From the NCBI RefSeq assembly GCF_001426525.1, contig NZ_LMEW01000013.1, forward strand, positions 1 to 64,000: a stretch of 64,000 bases of DNA, given 5' to 3'. The first letter of the stretch is position 1. Every line of letters begins with the position of its first letter. This stretch comes from Massilia sp. Root133 (GTDB lineage: Bacteria; Pseudomonadota; Gammaproteobacteria; Burkholderiales; Burkholderiaceae_D). Below, piece after piece: positions 10,085 through 20,032 of the stretch. A model generated the notes under the pieces. That model worked only from the letters and a program-made list of their open reading frames with translations, made no database searches and had not been told where the DNA came from. The translations under genes and the position numbers were made by a program.

Positions 10085-10741
10085 ATGCACACCCTGCGCG
10101 AGAGCACGCTCGATCCCGCCGCCGCCCTGGCCATCCACGACCTGCCGGCCGGCGAACCGTGGCTGCACGAAGTCAAACGCGGCCAGACGCTGCGCATCGT
10201 CGACCTGGAAGGCAACCAGGCCGTCGACACGATCTTCTACAACGCCGCCGACACGGCTGAAAGCTACAGCGTGACCGACACGCTGCAGCGCCAGGGCGGC
10301 ATCTACCTGTCGGCCGGCTCGGTGCTGTATTCGAACCGCGGCCGGCCGATGCTGGCTATCGTGGCCGACACGTGCGGCCGCCATGACACGCTGGGCGGCG
10401 CCTGCGCGGCCGAGAGCAACACGGTGCGCTATGCGCTGCAGAAGAAATTCATGCACAGCTGCCGTGACAACTACCTGCTCGCGCTGGCGCGAGCGGACAT
10501 CGGCATGGACAAGCGCGACCTCGTCCCCAACGTGAACTTCTTCATGAACGTGCCGGTGACGGAAGGCGGCGGCCTGTCGTTCGAGGACGGCCTGTCCGCG
10601 CCGGGCAAGTATGTCGAGCTGCGCGCCGAGATGGACGTGCTGGTGCTCGTGTCGAACTGCCCGCAGCTGAACAACCCGTGCAATGCCTACAACCCCACCC
10701 CGGTCCGCTTCGTGATCTGGGGGACCTCCCCCTCCGCCTGA
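10085..10741 (+). CDS. Carboxyguanidine deiminase subunit (UAAP2-type, DUF1989)
   Basis: Second DUF1989 protein, 218 residues, related to its neighbour. It keeps the cysteine-rich signatures of the active family members: ADTCGRHDTLGGACAAESN and VSNCPQLNNPCNAYNPTPVR. Together with the preceding protein it should remove ammonia from carboxyguanidine produced by the downstream carboxylase. It lies ten bases after its partner with GAGGAG before the ATG, and ten bases before the carboxylase. The family has been annotated as 'urea carboxylase-associated'; the guanidine role is established for homologous operons. Confidence 0.87.
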   Translation: MHTLRESTLDPAAALAIHDLPAGEPWLHEVKRGQTLRIVDLEGNQAVDTIFYNAADTAESYSVTDTLQRQGGIYLSAGSVLYSNRGRPMLAIVADTCGRHDTLGGACAAESNTVRYALQKKFMHSCRDNYLLALARADIGMDKRDLVPNVNFFMNVPVTEGGGLSFEDGLSAPGKYVELRAEMDVLVLVSNCPQLNNPCNAYNPTPVRFVIWGTSPSA

Positions 10742-10750
10742 AAGACCGCC

Positions 10751-13700
10751 ATGTTCGACAAGATCCTGATCGCCAACCGCGGCGAAATCGCCTGCCGCGT
10801 GATCCGCACCGCGCGCCGTCTCGGCATGAAGACGGTGGCCATCTATTCCGAGGCCGACGTCGAATCGCTGCACGTGCGCCTGGCCGACGAAGCCGTGTGC
10901 GTGGGCCCGGCCGCCGCCAGCGACAGCTATTTGTCGGCCGAGCGCGTGCTGGCGGCGGCGCGCAACACGGGTGCGCAGGCGATCCACCCCGGCTACGGCT
11001 TCATGAGCGAGAACGCCGGCTTCGCGGAAGCGTGCGCCGCCGCGGGCATCGTGTTCATCGGCCCCACGCCGCGGCAGATGCGCGACTTCGGCCTCAAGCA
11101 CACCGCACGCGAACTGGCACGGCAGGCCGACGTACCGCTGCTGCCGGGCACCGGCCTGCTGGACGGCGTCGAGGAAGCGCTGACGGAAGCGCGCCGCATC
11201 GGCTACCCCGTCATGCTGAAAAGTACGGCGGGCGGCGGCGGCATCGGCATGCGCCTGTGCCGCGACGACGACGAACTGGCCGGCGCCTACGCGTCCGTGC
11301 GCCACCTGTCCGAGAACAACTTCAAGAACAGCGGCATCTACCTGGAAAAATTCGTGCAGCGCGCGCGCCACGTCGAGGTACAGATCTTCGGCGACGGCCG
11401 CGGCAACGTCGTGTCGCTGGGCGAGCGCGATTGCTCCGTCCAGCGCCGCAACCAGAAGGTGATCGAAGAGACGCCCGCGCCGGACCTTTCGGACGGCACG
11501 CGCCATGCGCTGGCCGCCACCGCCGTGCGCCTGGGCGCAGCGATCCACTACCTGTCGGCCGGCACCGTCGAATATGTGCTGGACGCGGACACGGGCGCGT
11601 TCTACTTCCTCGAAGTGAACACGCGCCTGCAGGTGGAGCACGGCGTGACGGAAGAAGTGTTCGGCGTCGACCTCGTCGAATGGATGATCCGTGCGGCGGC
11701 CGGCGAGCTCACGCTGCCGGACCAGGCATCGCTCGTGCCGCACGGCCACGCGATGCAGCTGCGCGTGTACGCGGAAGACCCGGCGCGCAATTTTCAACCC
11801 TGCTCCGGCGTGCTGACGGCCGTCGAATTCGCGCCGGGCCTGCGCGTGGACACGTGGGTCGAGCGCGGCGTCACCGTCAGCCCCTACTATGACCCGCTGC
11901 TGGCCAAGCTGATCGTCAAGACGGACAACCGGGCCGCGTCGGTCGACCAGCTCGTGCGCGCTCTCGAGACGTCGCGCATCGACGGCATCGAGACCAATCT
12001 TGCCTACCTCGCGCGCATCCTGCGCTACGGCGATTTCGTCGCCGGCCGCCAGATCACGCAGATGCTGGCCGCGATGGACTTCGCGCCGCAGACCGTCGAA
12101 GTGCTGGACGGCGGCATCCAGACGACGGTGCAAGACTACCCGGGCCGCCTGGGCCTGTGGGCCGTCGGCATCCCGCCGTCCGGGCCGATGGACGCCTACG
12201 CGCACCGCGTGGCGAACCACCTGCTCGGCAACGATGTCGCCGCGCCGACGCTGGAGATGACCTTGCAGGGCGCGGCCCTGCGCTTCAACTGCGCGTGCAC
12301 GATCGCGCTGGCCGGCGCCGATCTCGGGGCCAGCGTGTCCGGTGCGGACGGTAAACGCGACCTCGCGAACTGGCAAGCACACGCCATCGCGGCCGGCGAA
12401 ACGTTGCGCTTCGCCGGCGTGCGCGGCGCGGGCGTGCGGGCTTACGTCGCATTCGCGGGCGGCCTGGACGTGCCGGACTATCTCGGCAGCCGCGCCACGT
12501 TCACGCTGGGCCAGTTCGGCGGTCACGGGGGCCGCGCCGTGCGCGCGGGCGACATGCTCAAGCTGAAGCCCGTGCCGGCGTTCACTCGCGAACTCGCACC
12601 CGCCGCGATCCCGGCCTATGCGCACCACTGGGACATCGCCGTCCACTACGGCCCGCACGGCGCGCCGGACTTCTTCACCGGCGACGACATCGTGACGTTC
12701 TTCGGCACGGACTGGCAGGTGCACTTCAATTCCAGCCGCACCGGCGTGCGCCTCGTCGGCCCGAAACCGCGCTGGGCGCGCACGGACGGCGGCGAAGCGG
12801 GCCTGCACCCGTCGAACATCCACGACAACGCCTATGCCATCGGCTCCATCGACTTCACCGGCGACATGCCCGTGATCCTCGGTCCGGACGGCCCGAGTCT
12901 CGGCGGCTTCGTGTGCCCCGCGGTGATCGTATCGAGCGACCTGTGGAAGATGGGCCAGCTGAAACCGGGCGACACGGTGCGCTTCCACCGCGTGTCCGTC
13001 GACGAGGCGGCGGCCATGCGCGCGGCGCTGGACGCCGTGTTCGAGCGGTCGGACGCGGCGCCCGTGTGGACGCCGCCGGCGTCGCCGCTAGGCCTGGCCC
13101 AGCCGGCCGTCGCGGGCGAAGCAGCGCTGCCGGACGGTACGCGCGTCGTGTTCCGCCGCGCCGGCGACGACTACCTGCTGGTGGAATTCGGCGACCTCGC
13201 GCTGGACATCAACCTGCGTTTCCGCGTGCATGCGCTGATGTGCGCGCTGGAAGACGCACGCCTGGGTGGCGTCGTCGACCTCACGCCCGGCATCCGCTCG
13301 CTGCAGGTCCACTTCGACCATCGCCGCCTGGGCGCCACGCGCCTGCTGGAGCGGATCGGCGCGCTGCTGGCGGCGCAGGGACCGGTCGAGGACATGGTCG
13401 TCCCGTCGCGCATCGTGCACCTGCCGCTCGCGTGGAACGACACGCAGACGCGCCTCGCGATCCAGAAGTACGAGACGACCGTGCGCCCGGACGCGCCCTG
13501 GTGCCCCAGCAACATCGAATTCATCCGCCGCATCAATGGACTGGACTCGATCCGCGACGTGTACGACGTCGTGTTCAAGGCCAGCTACATGGTGCTGGGC
13601 CTGGGCGACGTCTACCTGGGCGCGCCGGTCGCGACGCCGGTCGATCCGCGCCACCGCCTCGTGACGACGAAGTACAACCCGGCGCGCACGTGGACGCCGG

Positions 13701-14356
13701 AAAACGCGGTCGGCATCGGCGGCGCCTACCTGTGCGTGTACGGCATGGAAGGCCCGGGCGGCTACCAGTTCGTCGGCCGGACAGTCCAGATGTGGAACCG
13801 CTACCGCCAGACGGCCAGCTTCCGCGACGGCAAACCGTGGCTGCTGCGCTTCTTCGACCAGATCCGGTTCTACGAGGTGACGGAAGACCGTTTGCTCGAG
13901 CACCGGCGCGATTTCCCGCTCGGCCGCTTCGACGTGCGCATCGAGGAGACCACGTTCTCGCTGGCCCACTACAACGCGTTCCTGGCGCGCGAAGCGGATG
14001 CGATCGCCGCGTTCAAGTCGCGCCAGCAGGCCGCGTTCGAGGCCGAGCGCGAACGGTGGCGCACGAGCGGCCAGGCCGAATGGGTCAGCGAGGAAGCGAC
14101 GCTCGATGTGGGCGCGCCGGCCGACCTGCCCGACGGCAGCCAGTACCTGTCCGCCGTCGTTCCCGGCAGCGTGTGGAAGATCGTCGTGCCGCCCGGCGCC
14201 GCCGTGCGCGAGGGCGAGACGCTGGCGATCTTCGAATCGATGAAGATGGAAATCCCCGTCGTCGCCACCGCCGACGGCGTGCTGGACGAATGGCTCGTCG
14301 CCGAGGGCAAGCCCGTCGCCGCCGGCCAGCGCATCGCCGTCTTCACTGCATCCTGA
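10751..14356 (+). CDS. Biotin-dependent guanidine/urea carboxylase
   Basis: 1201-residue single-chain carboxylase. Order: biotin carboxylase with ATP-grasp (about 1-445, with [12 protein letters not shown] and [14 protein letters not shown]), a KipA/AHS2-type domain (about 450-760, [18 protein letters not shown]), a KipI/AHS1-type domain (about 790-1060) and a C-terminal biotin carrier domain with ESMKMEIPV, biotin on Lys1165. Unlike fungal urea amidolyase, allophanate hydrolase is a separate gene. ATP-dependent carboxylation gives carboxyguanidine (or allophanate from urea). The guanidine riboswitch and two deiminase subunits in the operon argue for guanidine as the physiological substrate. 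The active-site residue that separates the two specificities could not be aligned by eye. Confidence 0.92.
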   Translation: MFDKILIANRGEIACRVIRTARRLGMKTVAIYSEADVESLHVRLADEAVCVGPAAASDSYLSAERVLAAARNTGAQAIHPGYGFMSENAGFAEACAAAGIVFIGPTPRQMRDFGLKHTARELARQADVPLLPGTGLLDGVEEALTEARRIGYPVMLKSTAGGGGIGMRLCRDDDELAGAYASVRHLSENNFKNSGIYLEKFVQRARHVEVQIFGDGRGNVVSLGERDCSVQRRNQKVIEETPAPDLSDGTRHALAATAVRLGAAIHYLSAGTVEYVLDADTGAFYFLEVNTRLQVEHGVTEEVFGVDLVEWMIRAAAGELTLPDQASLVPHGHAMQLRVYAEDPARNFQPCSGVLTAVEFAPGLRVDTWVERGVTVSPYYDPLLAKLIVKTDNRAASVDQLVRALETSRIDGIETNLAYLARILRYGDFVAGRQITQMLAAMDFAPQTVEVLDGGIQTTVQDYPGRLGLWAVGIPPSGPMDAYAHRVANHLLGNDVAAPTLEMTLQGAALRFNCACTIALAGADLGASVSGADGKRDLANWQAHAIAAGETLRFAGVRGAGVRAYVAFAGGLDVPDYLGSRATFTLGQFGGHGGRAVRAGDMLKLKPVPAFTRELAPAAIPAYAHHWDIAVHYGPHGAPDFFTGDDIVTFFGTDWQVHFNSSRTGVRLVGPKPRWARTDGGEAGLHPSNIHDNAYAIGSIDFTGDMPVILGPDGPSLGGFVCPAVIVSSDLWKMGQLKPGDTVRFHRVSVDEAAAMRAALDAVFERSDAAPVWTPPASPLGLAQPAVAGEAALPDGTRVVFRRAGDDYLLVEFGDLALDINLRFRVHALMCALEDARLGGVVDLTPGIRSLQVHFDHRRLGATRLLERIGALLAAQGPVEDMVVPSRIVHLPLAWNDTQTRLAIQKYETTVRPDAPWCPSNIEFIRRINGLDSIRDVYDVVFKASYMVLGLGDVYLGAPVATPVDPRHRLVTTKYNPARTWTPENAVGIGGAYLCVYGMEGPGGYQFVGRTVQMWNRYRQTASFRDGKPWLLRFFDQIRFYEVTEDRLLEHRRDFPLGRFDVRIEETTFSLAHYNAFLAREADAIAAFKSRQQAAFEAERERWRTSGQAEWVSEEATLDVGAPADLPDGSQYLSAVVPGSVWKIVVPPGAAVREGETLAIFESMKMEIPVVATADGVLDEWLVAEGKPVAAGQRIAVFTAS

Positions 14357-14386
14357 ATCCGAACTACCCAACACAAGGAGTCCCGC

Positions 14387-15256
14387 ATGTACGACAAGAA
14401 GATCGCTCTCGCCATCGCCACGCTGCTGCTGGCAGGCACCGCGCAAGCCGACGACGCGCCTGCGTTCACCGGCCACGTGGACCTGGTCAGCAAATACATC
14501 CTGCGCGGCGTCAGCTCGACCTATGGGCCCGGCCTGCCGGGCCTGGGCAACGCCGGCGCCGACGCGCCCGAGTCGGACCAGCCCGCGCTGCAATGGGGCG
14601 TCGACTGGAACGATCCGTCCGGCTTCTTCCTCGGCTACTGGGCGTCGCAGATCAACTACTCGTACAAACGCCTGGGCGAGTCGTATGCCGATCGCAGCAT
14701 CGCCGACTTCCAGCACAAGAAATCGATCGAGAACGACTTCTACGGCGGCTACAACGGCAAGGTGGGCGACATCGGCTACACGGTCGGCCTGACGGGCTAT
14801 TACTACGTCAACGGCGAGCACGCCAACGCGTTCGAGACCAAGCTGGGCGCCAGCTACGGCCCGTTCAGCGTGACGGCGCAGACCCTGCTCAAGGACGTCG
14901 TCTGGGGCAACCGGGGCGACACCTACTGGACCTTGGCCGCGAGCCAGCCGCTCCCGCACGACATCACTCTCTCCGCCACCCTCGGCTTCTACACGTACCA
15001 CAAGGAAGGCCGCTACCTGGGCACGGTCGACACGCTGACCGGCACGCGCTGCGCGGCCGGCACGAGCTTCATCGTCAACGGCTGCTTCGCGGGCGGCGCG
15101 CCGTCGTCGGGCGGGTGGCGCCACCTGACCGTCGGCTTCACGCAGCCGCTCGGCGCCGGTTTTACCTGGGGCCTGCAAGGCCTCCTCGGCGGCGACAACC
15201 GCTACGGCGTCAAGCAGGGCAACCGCCTGCTGGCCACCCTCGGCTACGCCTTCTGA
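14387..15256 (+). CDS. Outer-membrane porin, TorF/Gcw_chp-like
   Basis: 289 residues with a signal peptide (cleavage near TAQADDAP), alternating beta-strand pattern and a terminal aromatic (LATLGYAF), as for outer-membrane barrels. The start of the mature chain, FTGHVDLVSKYILRGVSST, is the hallmark of the TorF putative porin family (TIGR02001). It sits 30 bases after the carboxylase with its own AAGGAG site and 19 bases before allophanate hydrolase, inside the guanidine operon. A role in guanidine passage across the outer membrane is inferred from position only. The family has no firmly established substrate. Confidence 0.8.
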   Translation: MYDKKIALAIATLLLAGTAQADDAPAFTGHVDLVSKYILRGVSSTYGPGLPGLGNAGADAPESDQPALQWGVDWNDPSGFFLGYWASQINYSYKRLGESYADRSIADFQHKKSIENDFYGGYNGKVGDIGYTVGLTGYYYVNGEHANAFETKLGASYGPFSVTAQTLLKDVVWGNRGDTYWTLAASQPLPHDITLSATLGFYTYHKEGRYLGTVDTLTGTRCAAGTSFIVNGCFAGGAPSSGGWRHLTVGFTQPLGAGFTWGLQGLLGGDNRYGVKQGNRLLATLGYAF

Positions 15257-15275
15257 TCCTTTTACGCGAGACATC

Positions 15276-17048
15276 ATGACGATCACCGACATCCACGCCG
15301 ACTACCTGAGCGGCGCATCGACGCCCAGCCGCTGCATCGAGCAGGTACTGGCCCGCATCGCCGCCGCGGACCGCCCCGAGATCTGGATCAGCCGCATGGA
15401 CGCCGCCGCGCTGCGCGCGCAGGCCCGCGCGCTCGACGCCGTGCTGGCGGCCGAAGGCGCCGCCGCGCTGGCGCGCCTGCCGCTGCTGGGCATCCCGTTC
15501 GCCGTCAAGGACAACATCGACGTGACCGGCATGCCCACCACGGCCGCCTGCCCCGCCTACGCCTACGTACCGGACGAATCCGCGCCGGTAGTGCAACGAC
15601 TCCTTGCGGCCGGCGCCCTGCTGGTCGGGAAGACGAACCTGGACCAGTTCGCGACGGGCCTCGTCGGCACACGTTCGCCGTACGGCGCAGTGCGCAACGC
15701 GGTCGATCCTGCCTATGTGTCGGGCGGCTCGAGTTCCGGCTCCGCCGTCGCCGTGGCGCTGGGGATGGCCGCGTTCGCGCTCGGCACGGATACCGCCGGA
15801 TCCGGCCGCGTGCCGGCGGGCCTGAACGGCATCGTCGGGCTGAAGCCCACGCGCGGGCTGCTCTCGACGCGCGGCGTGGTGCCGGCGTGCCGGACGCTCG
15901 ATTGCGTCTCCGTGTTCGCGGCGGACGTGGCCGACGCGTGGAAGGTGGTGCAGGCGGCGGCCGGGTACGATGCGCACGACCCGTATTCACGCCGCATTGC
16001 ACCGCAGGGCGTGCGCCGGCGCGGCTATCGCATCGCCGTGCCCGCGCAGCTGGAATTCTTCGGCGACGTCGCCGCGCAAGCCGCCTTCGAGGCGACCCTG
16101 GCACGCCTGCGCGACCTCCCCGGCTGCACGTTCGGCACGGTCGACTACACGCCGTTCCGCGACGCCGCCGCCCTGCTGTACCAGGGCCCGTGGGTCGCGG
16201 AGCGTCACGCCGCCGTCGGCGCCTTCATCGACGCGCAGCCGGACGCCGCGCATCCGGTAGTCGCAGGCATCATCGGGCAGGCCCGGGAATACGATGCGAC
16301 CGATGCGTTCATGGGCCAGTACCGGCTGGCGGCGCTGCGCCGTGCGGCCGAGGACAGCCTCGCGGGCTACGACTTCCTGCTGGTGCCCACCACGCCGACC
16401 ATGCCGCGCATCGCCGACGTGCTGGCGCGCCCCGTGGAACTGAATGCGCAACTGGGGTATTACACGAACTTCGTGAACTTCTTCGACATGGCCGCGCTGG
16501 CCGTGCCGGGGATTTCCCGTGCGGACGGCCTGCCGGCGGGCGTCACACTTATCGGCGCCGCCGGCAGCGACCACCTACTGGCGACGGCGGTCGCGGCGCT
16601 GCTCGGCGGCGCGGAAGCCGATGCGCTGGCTGCGGATCCCCTGCCGTTCGCCGAACCGACAGTACAGGTGGCCGTCGTCGGCGCGCACCTGGCGGGCCAG
16701 CCGCTGAACTGGCAGTTGCTGGAACGGGGCGCGCGCAAGGTGGCGGCCACGCACACGGCGCCGCACTACCGCCTGTACGCGCTGCCGGGCACGACGCCGC
16801 CCAAGCCGGGCCTCGCGCGGGTCGACCGCGACGGCGCGGCGATCGAGGTGGAAGTGTGGGAACTGCCGCTGCGCCGCTTCGGCGAATTCGTGGCCGAGAT
16901 CCCGGCGCCGCTGGGCATCGGCTCGCTCGAACTGGCGGACGGGCGCTGGGTCAAGGGCTTCATCTGCGAACCGGCCGCCATCGCCGACGCCACCGACATC
17001 AGCATGTTCGGCGGCTGGCGCGCGTACCTGTCACGACAGGCTGCCTGA
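15276..17048 (+). CDS. atzF: Allophanate hydrolase
   Basis: Hydrolyses allophanate to two ammonia and two CO2, the last step of the guanidine route. 590 residues: amidase-signature domain at 1-450 with the Ser-Ser-Lys triad (Lys78 in FAVKDN, cis-Ser near 153 in SGGSSSGSA, nucleophile Ser176 in GTDTAGSGRVPAG) and a C-terminal allophanate hydrolase domain (about 465-590, AVVGAHLAGQPLNWQLLERG). This two-domain form is the bacterial AtzF arrangement. The last 18 bases overlap the 3' end of the convergent MutS-like gene. No terminator is seen between them. Confidence 0.95.
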   Translation: MTITDIHADYLSGASTPSRCIEQVLARIAAADRPEIWISRMDAAALRAQARALDAVLAAEGAAALARLPLLGIPFAVKDNIDVTGMPTTAACPAYAYVPDESAPVVQRLLAAGALLVGKTNLDQFATGLVGTRSPYGAVRNAVDPAYVSGGSSSGSAVAVALGMAAFALGTDTAGSGRVPAGLNGIVGLKPTRGLLSTRGVVPACRTLDCVSVFAADVADAWKVVQAAAGYDAHDPYSRRIAPQGVRRRGYRIAVPAQLEFFGDVAAQAAFEATLARLRDLPGCTFGTVDYTPFRDAAALLYQGPWVAERHAAVGAFIDAQPDAAHPVVAGIIGQAREYDATDAFMGQYRLAALRRAAEDSLAGYDFLLVPTTPTMPRIADVLARPVELNAQLGYYTNFVNFFDMAALAVPGISRADGLPAGVTLIGAAGSDHLLATAVAALLGGAEADALAADPLPFAEPTVQVAVVGAHLAGQPLNWQLLERGARKVAATHTAPHYRLYALPGTTPPKPGLARVDRDGAAIEVEVWELPLRRFGEFVAEIPAPLGIGSLELADGRWVKGFICEPAAIADATDISMFGGWRAYLSRQAA

Positions 17049-18533
17049 CAGCCGGGTTTGCGCCAGCCACGCGGCCACCTGCTCCGCGCGGCGCTGCACG
17101 TCCGTGTCGAAGCCGTGTTCGACCAGCAGCGCCACGCCGTTCGTGCGTCCCAGCACGCCGGGCTCCAGTTGCAAACCGTCGCCACGACGCACGATGCGCC
17201 ACGGCGCCAGCGCGTCGGCAAGCAGCGAACCCAGCACGAGGTTGTGCGACGACACGACCACCAGCGCATGCCGCGCGAGTGCGTCGACGACGGCCGTTGC
17301 GGCGGACACGGATTCTTCGTGGTTCGTGCCGCGGAAGATTTCATCGACGAGGCACACCACGGGTCGCGGACCGCGGGCGCGCGCCAGCAGCATCCGCGCC
17401 CGCGCCAGCTCGGCGATATACAGGCTCTGGCCACCCAGCAGCGAATCTTCGTTCTGCATGCTGGCGACGACCGGCAACGCCGGCAGGCTCGCTGACTGCG
17501 CGTAGCAGAAGCCGAACGCACGCGCGGTCACGAGGTTCAGGCCCAGCATGCGCAGGAACGTGCTTTTGCCCACGCCGTTCTGGCCCGACAGGAACGCGCC
17601 CTTGCCGTCCAGGGTCACGGACAGTCCGCGCGCCTCGTCCAGCAGCGGATGCACGCCGCCGTCGATCGCCAGCGTGCGCGCGCCGGTGCGCGTGGCCCAG
17701 CACCAGGTGGGACGCTCGCGCAGGTGACGGGCCAGCGTCACGTCCGCCTCCAGTTCCGCGCACAGCCAGTAGCACTCGCGCAGGAAGTCGCGCGCGCCGA
17801 ACACCCGGGCCAGCGTACGGTAGTAGTGACGCACGTCGGCCGCCGCGAACCAGTCCGCGTATTCGCGCGCGCCAGGCACGCCGGATGCGGCGAGCAGCGA
17901 ACGGTCCAGCGAGCGGCTCAACCGCCCTGCCCGCGCGCCCCGTCCCGCGAAGGGCTTGCTCAGCGCCTGCTCGCTGCCGTCCAGCAGCGAGCAGGCGCGC
18001 AACAGCATCTGCAGCGCGCGCAGCGATCGTGTCCAGAGGCCGACGCGGTCCTGGTAGCGCATGTGCACCATCACGAGGAAGTACATGGCGACCCCGACGC
18101 CGACCCAGCCCCACGGCGAGACGAGCAGCGCGGCCGCGATCGACGCCACCAGCAGCACGGGCAGCCAGAGCAGCCGGCCGACCCAGCCGGGGCGCGGCGG
18201 CTGCGTGTCCGCGAACAGCAACGCGGCCACGTCGATGTCCGCTTCGCGCAGGCAGGCCAGCTTGCGCTCGAGGGCGTCCAGCTGCGCGGGATCGTCCAGC
18301 AACGCCTGCACGCGGGCGCGTCTCGATGCCACCGCCGCGTCATCGAGGCCGCCGCGCAGGTCGCGCTCCAGCACCTGGCGCCCGAAGAGGCTCGTGCCGG
18401 CTGCGAGCGTGTCCGTGTAACCGGGCAGCAGCTGATCGCGCCAGGTGGCATCGTCGAGCAGATCGTCCGCGTCGGGCGGCACGGCAAGGCGCAGGACCGC
18501 CACCTCGTCCGGTTCAGGTTTGTATGAGGTCAT
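17031..18533 (-). CDS. Membrane-anchored MutS-type ATPase
   Basis: 500 residues, starting MTSYKPEPDE at 18533 where GAGGAAAG precedes the ATG; longer in-frame starts run through the regulatory region upstream and are rejected. Two adjacent hydrophobic helices lie at about 117-156 and a MutS-like ATPase at about 290-490, with Walker A SGQNGVGKST (316-325), LGGQSLYIAELARAR and Walker B CLVDEIFRGTN (394-404), then SSHN. The mismatch-recognition and connector domains of MutS are absent, so it is not a canonical repair protein. Similar proteins are widespread and uncharacterised. It is a single gene between two operons, convergent with atzF and divergent from the efflux operon. Confidence 0.75.
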   Translation of the reverse strand: MTSYKPEPDEVAVLRLAVPPDADDLLDDATWRDQLLPGYTDTLAAGTSLFGRQVLERDLRGGLDDAAVASRRARVQALLDDPAQLDALERKLACLREADIDVAALLFADTQPPRPGWVGRLLWLPVLLVASIAAALLVSPWGWVGVGVAMYFLVMVHMRYQDRVGLWTRSLRALQMLLRACSLLDGSEQALSKPFAGRGARAGRLSRSLDRSLLAASGVPGAREYADWFAAADVRHYYRTLARVFGARDFLRECYWLCAELEADVTLARHLRERPTWCWATRTGARTLAIDGGVHPLLDEARGLSVTLDGKGAFLSGQNGVGKSTFLRMLGLNLVTARAFGFCYAQSASLPALPVVASMQNEDSLLGGQSLYIAELARARMLLARARGPRPVVCLVDEIFRGTNHEESVSAATAVVDALARHALVVVSSHNLVLGSLLADALAPWRIVRRGDGLQLEPGVLGRTNGVALLVEHGFDTDVQRRAEQVAAWLAQTRLSGSLS

Positions 18534-18604
18534 GCAGGACTTTCCTCGGCGGCGCCGGACTATTGTTGGCAAGAAACTATGGCCGGTTTCCAGAATATCA
18601 AGAC

Positions 18605-18649
18605 CGTCCGCGACTGTCCGTCCACACCGCCCCCGGACAGTCGCGGACG
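18605..18649. promoter_or_regulatory. 16-bp inverted repeat: candidate enhancer site for the NtrC-type regulator
   Basis: CGTCCGCGACTGTCCG (18605-18620) and its exact complement (18634-18649) flank a 13-base spacer. Each arm is itself a near-direct repeat of GTCCG. It is centred about 70-75 bases upstream of the sigma-54 promoter at 18696, a normal enhancer distance. The 15-mer GTCCGCGACTGTCCG recurs at 43326-43340 in front of the TldD operon. The likely binder is the sigma-54 regulator encoded at the end of the operon it precedes. Confidence 0.75.
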
Positions 18650-18695
18650 CGGCCGTGTCCACTGTCCCCGCCTGTGAAATCAATGGGTTAGCACA

Positions 18696-18711
18696 TGGCA
18701 CGGATCGTGCA
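18696..18711 (+). promoter_or_regulatory. Sigma-54 promoter of the efflux operon
   Basis: TGGCACGGATCGTGCA matches the -24/-12 consensus (TGGCACG then TTGCA) with one mismatch in the -12 element and correct 12-base spacing. The start would be near 18722, about 24 bases before the adaptor start codon. An ATG at 18695 overlaps this element and therefore cannot be the translation start if the promoter is used. Confidence 0.75.
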
Positions 18712-18745
18712 AATACAGGCACTGTCCACAACCCGTGTCCACATC

Positions 18746-20014
18746 ATGATCCGCGATACCTCACAACAAGACGCCGTCATTGCCCCGCCCCCGGGCCACA
18801 AGCTGAAGCGCCGCGCGCTCTGGGTCGGCAGCGCCGTCCTCGTGGCCGCCCTGTGCGCCGGCCTCGTGTCGACATGGCGCGGCAGCGAGGCGTCCGTCAG
18901 CGCGTCGCGCCTGCGCATCGCCGAGGTCACGCGCGGCACGCTCGTGCGCGACGCCTCCGTCAACGGCCGCGTCGTCGCCGCCGTCAGCCCGACGCTGTAT
19001 GCCAAGGCCCCCGCCACCGTCAACCTGAAGGTCGCGGCCGGCGACACCGTCAAGAAGGGGCAGGTGCTGGCCGTGCTCGAATCGCCCGACCTGGCGGACG
19101 TGCTGAAACGCGAGACGTCCGCGTACGAAGGCCTGAAGGCCGAGGTGGCGCGCCAGCAGATCCTGTCGCGCAAGCAGAAGCTGCTGGCGCAGAAGGAGGC
19201 CGACACCGCCGAGATCGACCGCCTGTCCGCCCAGCGCACCCTGGAGCGCTACGACAGCGTGGGCCAGTTCGGCGTCATCGCCAAGATCGATTACCAGAAG
19301 GCGAAGGACGCGCTGCAGTCCGCACAGATCCGCGCGAAGCACGCGACGCAGGCGGCGAGCCTGGAAAGCGAGGACGTCGCGCTCGCGATCAAGACGAAGC
19401 TGAACGATCTGGAACGCGCGCGCCTGTCGATGGAAGAAGCGCAGCGCCGCGTCGACGAGCTGACCGTGCGCGCGCCCGTCGACGGTTTCATCGGCACCCT
19501 GAACGTGCAGGACCGCATGGTCGTCGCCGCGAACGCGCCGCTGATGACGCTCGTCGACCTGTCGAAGCTCGAGGTCGAGATCGAGGTGCCGGAGACGTAT
19601 GCGGCCGACCTGGGCCTGGGCATGAACGCCGAGGTCACGCTGCCCTCGGGCACCGCGACGGGCAAGTTGTCGGCGCTGTCGCCGGAAGTCGTCAAGAGCA
19701 TGGTGCTGGCGCGCGTGCGCTTCGACGGCGAACAGCCGAAGGGCCTGCGCCAGAGCCAGCGCGTGACGGCGCGCCTGCTCATCGAGGAACGCCCGAACGT
19801 GCTGATGGTGGCGCGCGGCCCGTTCGTCGAGAGCGAGGGCGGACGCTATGCCTACGTCGTGCGCGACGGGATCGCCACGCGCACGCCGATCCGCATGGGC
19901 GCCACCAGCATGTCGGCCGTCGAAATCGTGTCGGGCCTGAAGCTGGGCGACAAGGTCGTCGTCGCCGGCACCGACGCATTCAATAACGCGAACCGCATCT
20001 CGATCAACCAGTAA
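18746..20014 (+). CDS. Efflux periplasmic adaptor (HlyD/MacA-like)
   Basis: Membrane-fusion protein linking an inner-membrane pump to the outer membrane. 422 residues starting MIRDTSQQDAVIAPPPGHKL; I choose this ATG over one at 18695 because that lies in the promoter. One membrane helix at about 24-42, a lipoyl half-motif (KVAAGDTVKKGQVLAVLESP), a long alpha-hairpin (about 115-225), the second half-motif (VRAPVDGFIGTLNVQDRMVV), then beta-barrel and membrane-proximal domains. It is followed at short spacings by an ATPase and two permeases. The substrate is unknown. Confidence 0.88.
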   Translation: MIRDTSQQDAVIAPPPGHKLKRRALWVGSAVLVAALCAGLVSTWRGSEASVSASRLRIAEVTRGTLVRDASVNGRVVAAVSPTLYAKAPATVNLKVAAGDTVKKGQVLAVLESPDLADVLKRETSAYEGLKAEVARQQILSRKQKLLAQKEADTAEIDRLSAQRTLERYDSVGQFGVIAKIDYQKAKDALQSAQIRAKHATQAASLESEDVALAIKTKLNDLERARLSMEEAQRRVDELTVRAPVDGFIGTLNVQDRMVVAANAPLMTLVDLSKLEVEIEVPETYAADLGLGMNAEVTLPSGTATGKLSALSPEVVKSMVLARVRFDGEQPKGLRQSQRVTARLLIEERPNVLMVARGPFVESEGGRYAYVVRDGIATRTPIRMGATSMSAVEIVSGLKLGDKVVVAGTDAFNNANRISINQ

Positions 20015-20032
20015 CCAACCAAAGGATCCGCC

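Noticed and set aside
18695..18745. Upstream ATG extending the efflux adaptor by 17 codons
   Set aside because: It overlaps the -24/-12 elements of the sigma-54 promoter and would lie upstream of the transcript start; the extension matches no family feature.
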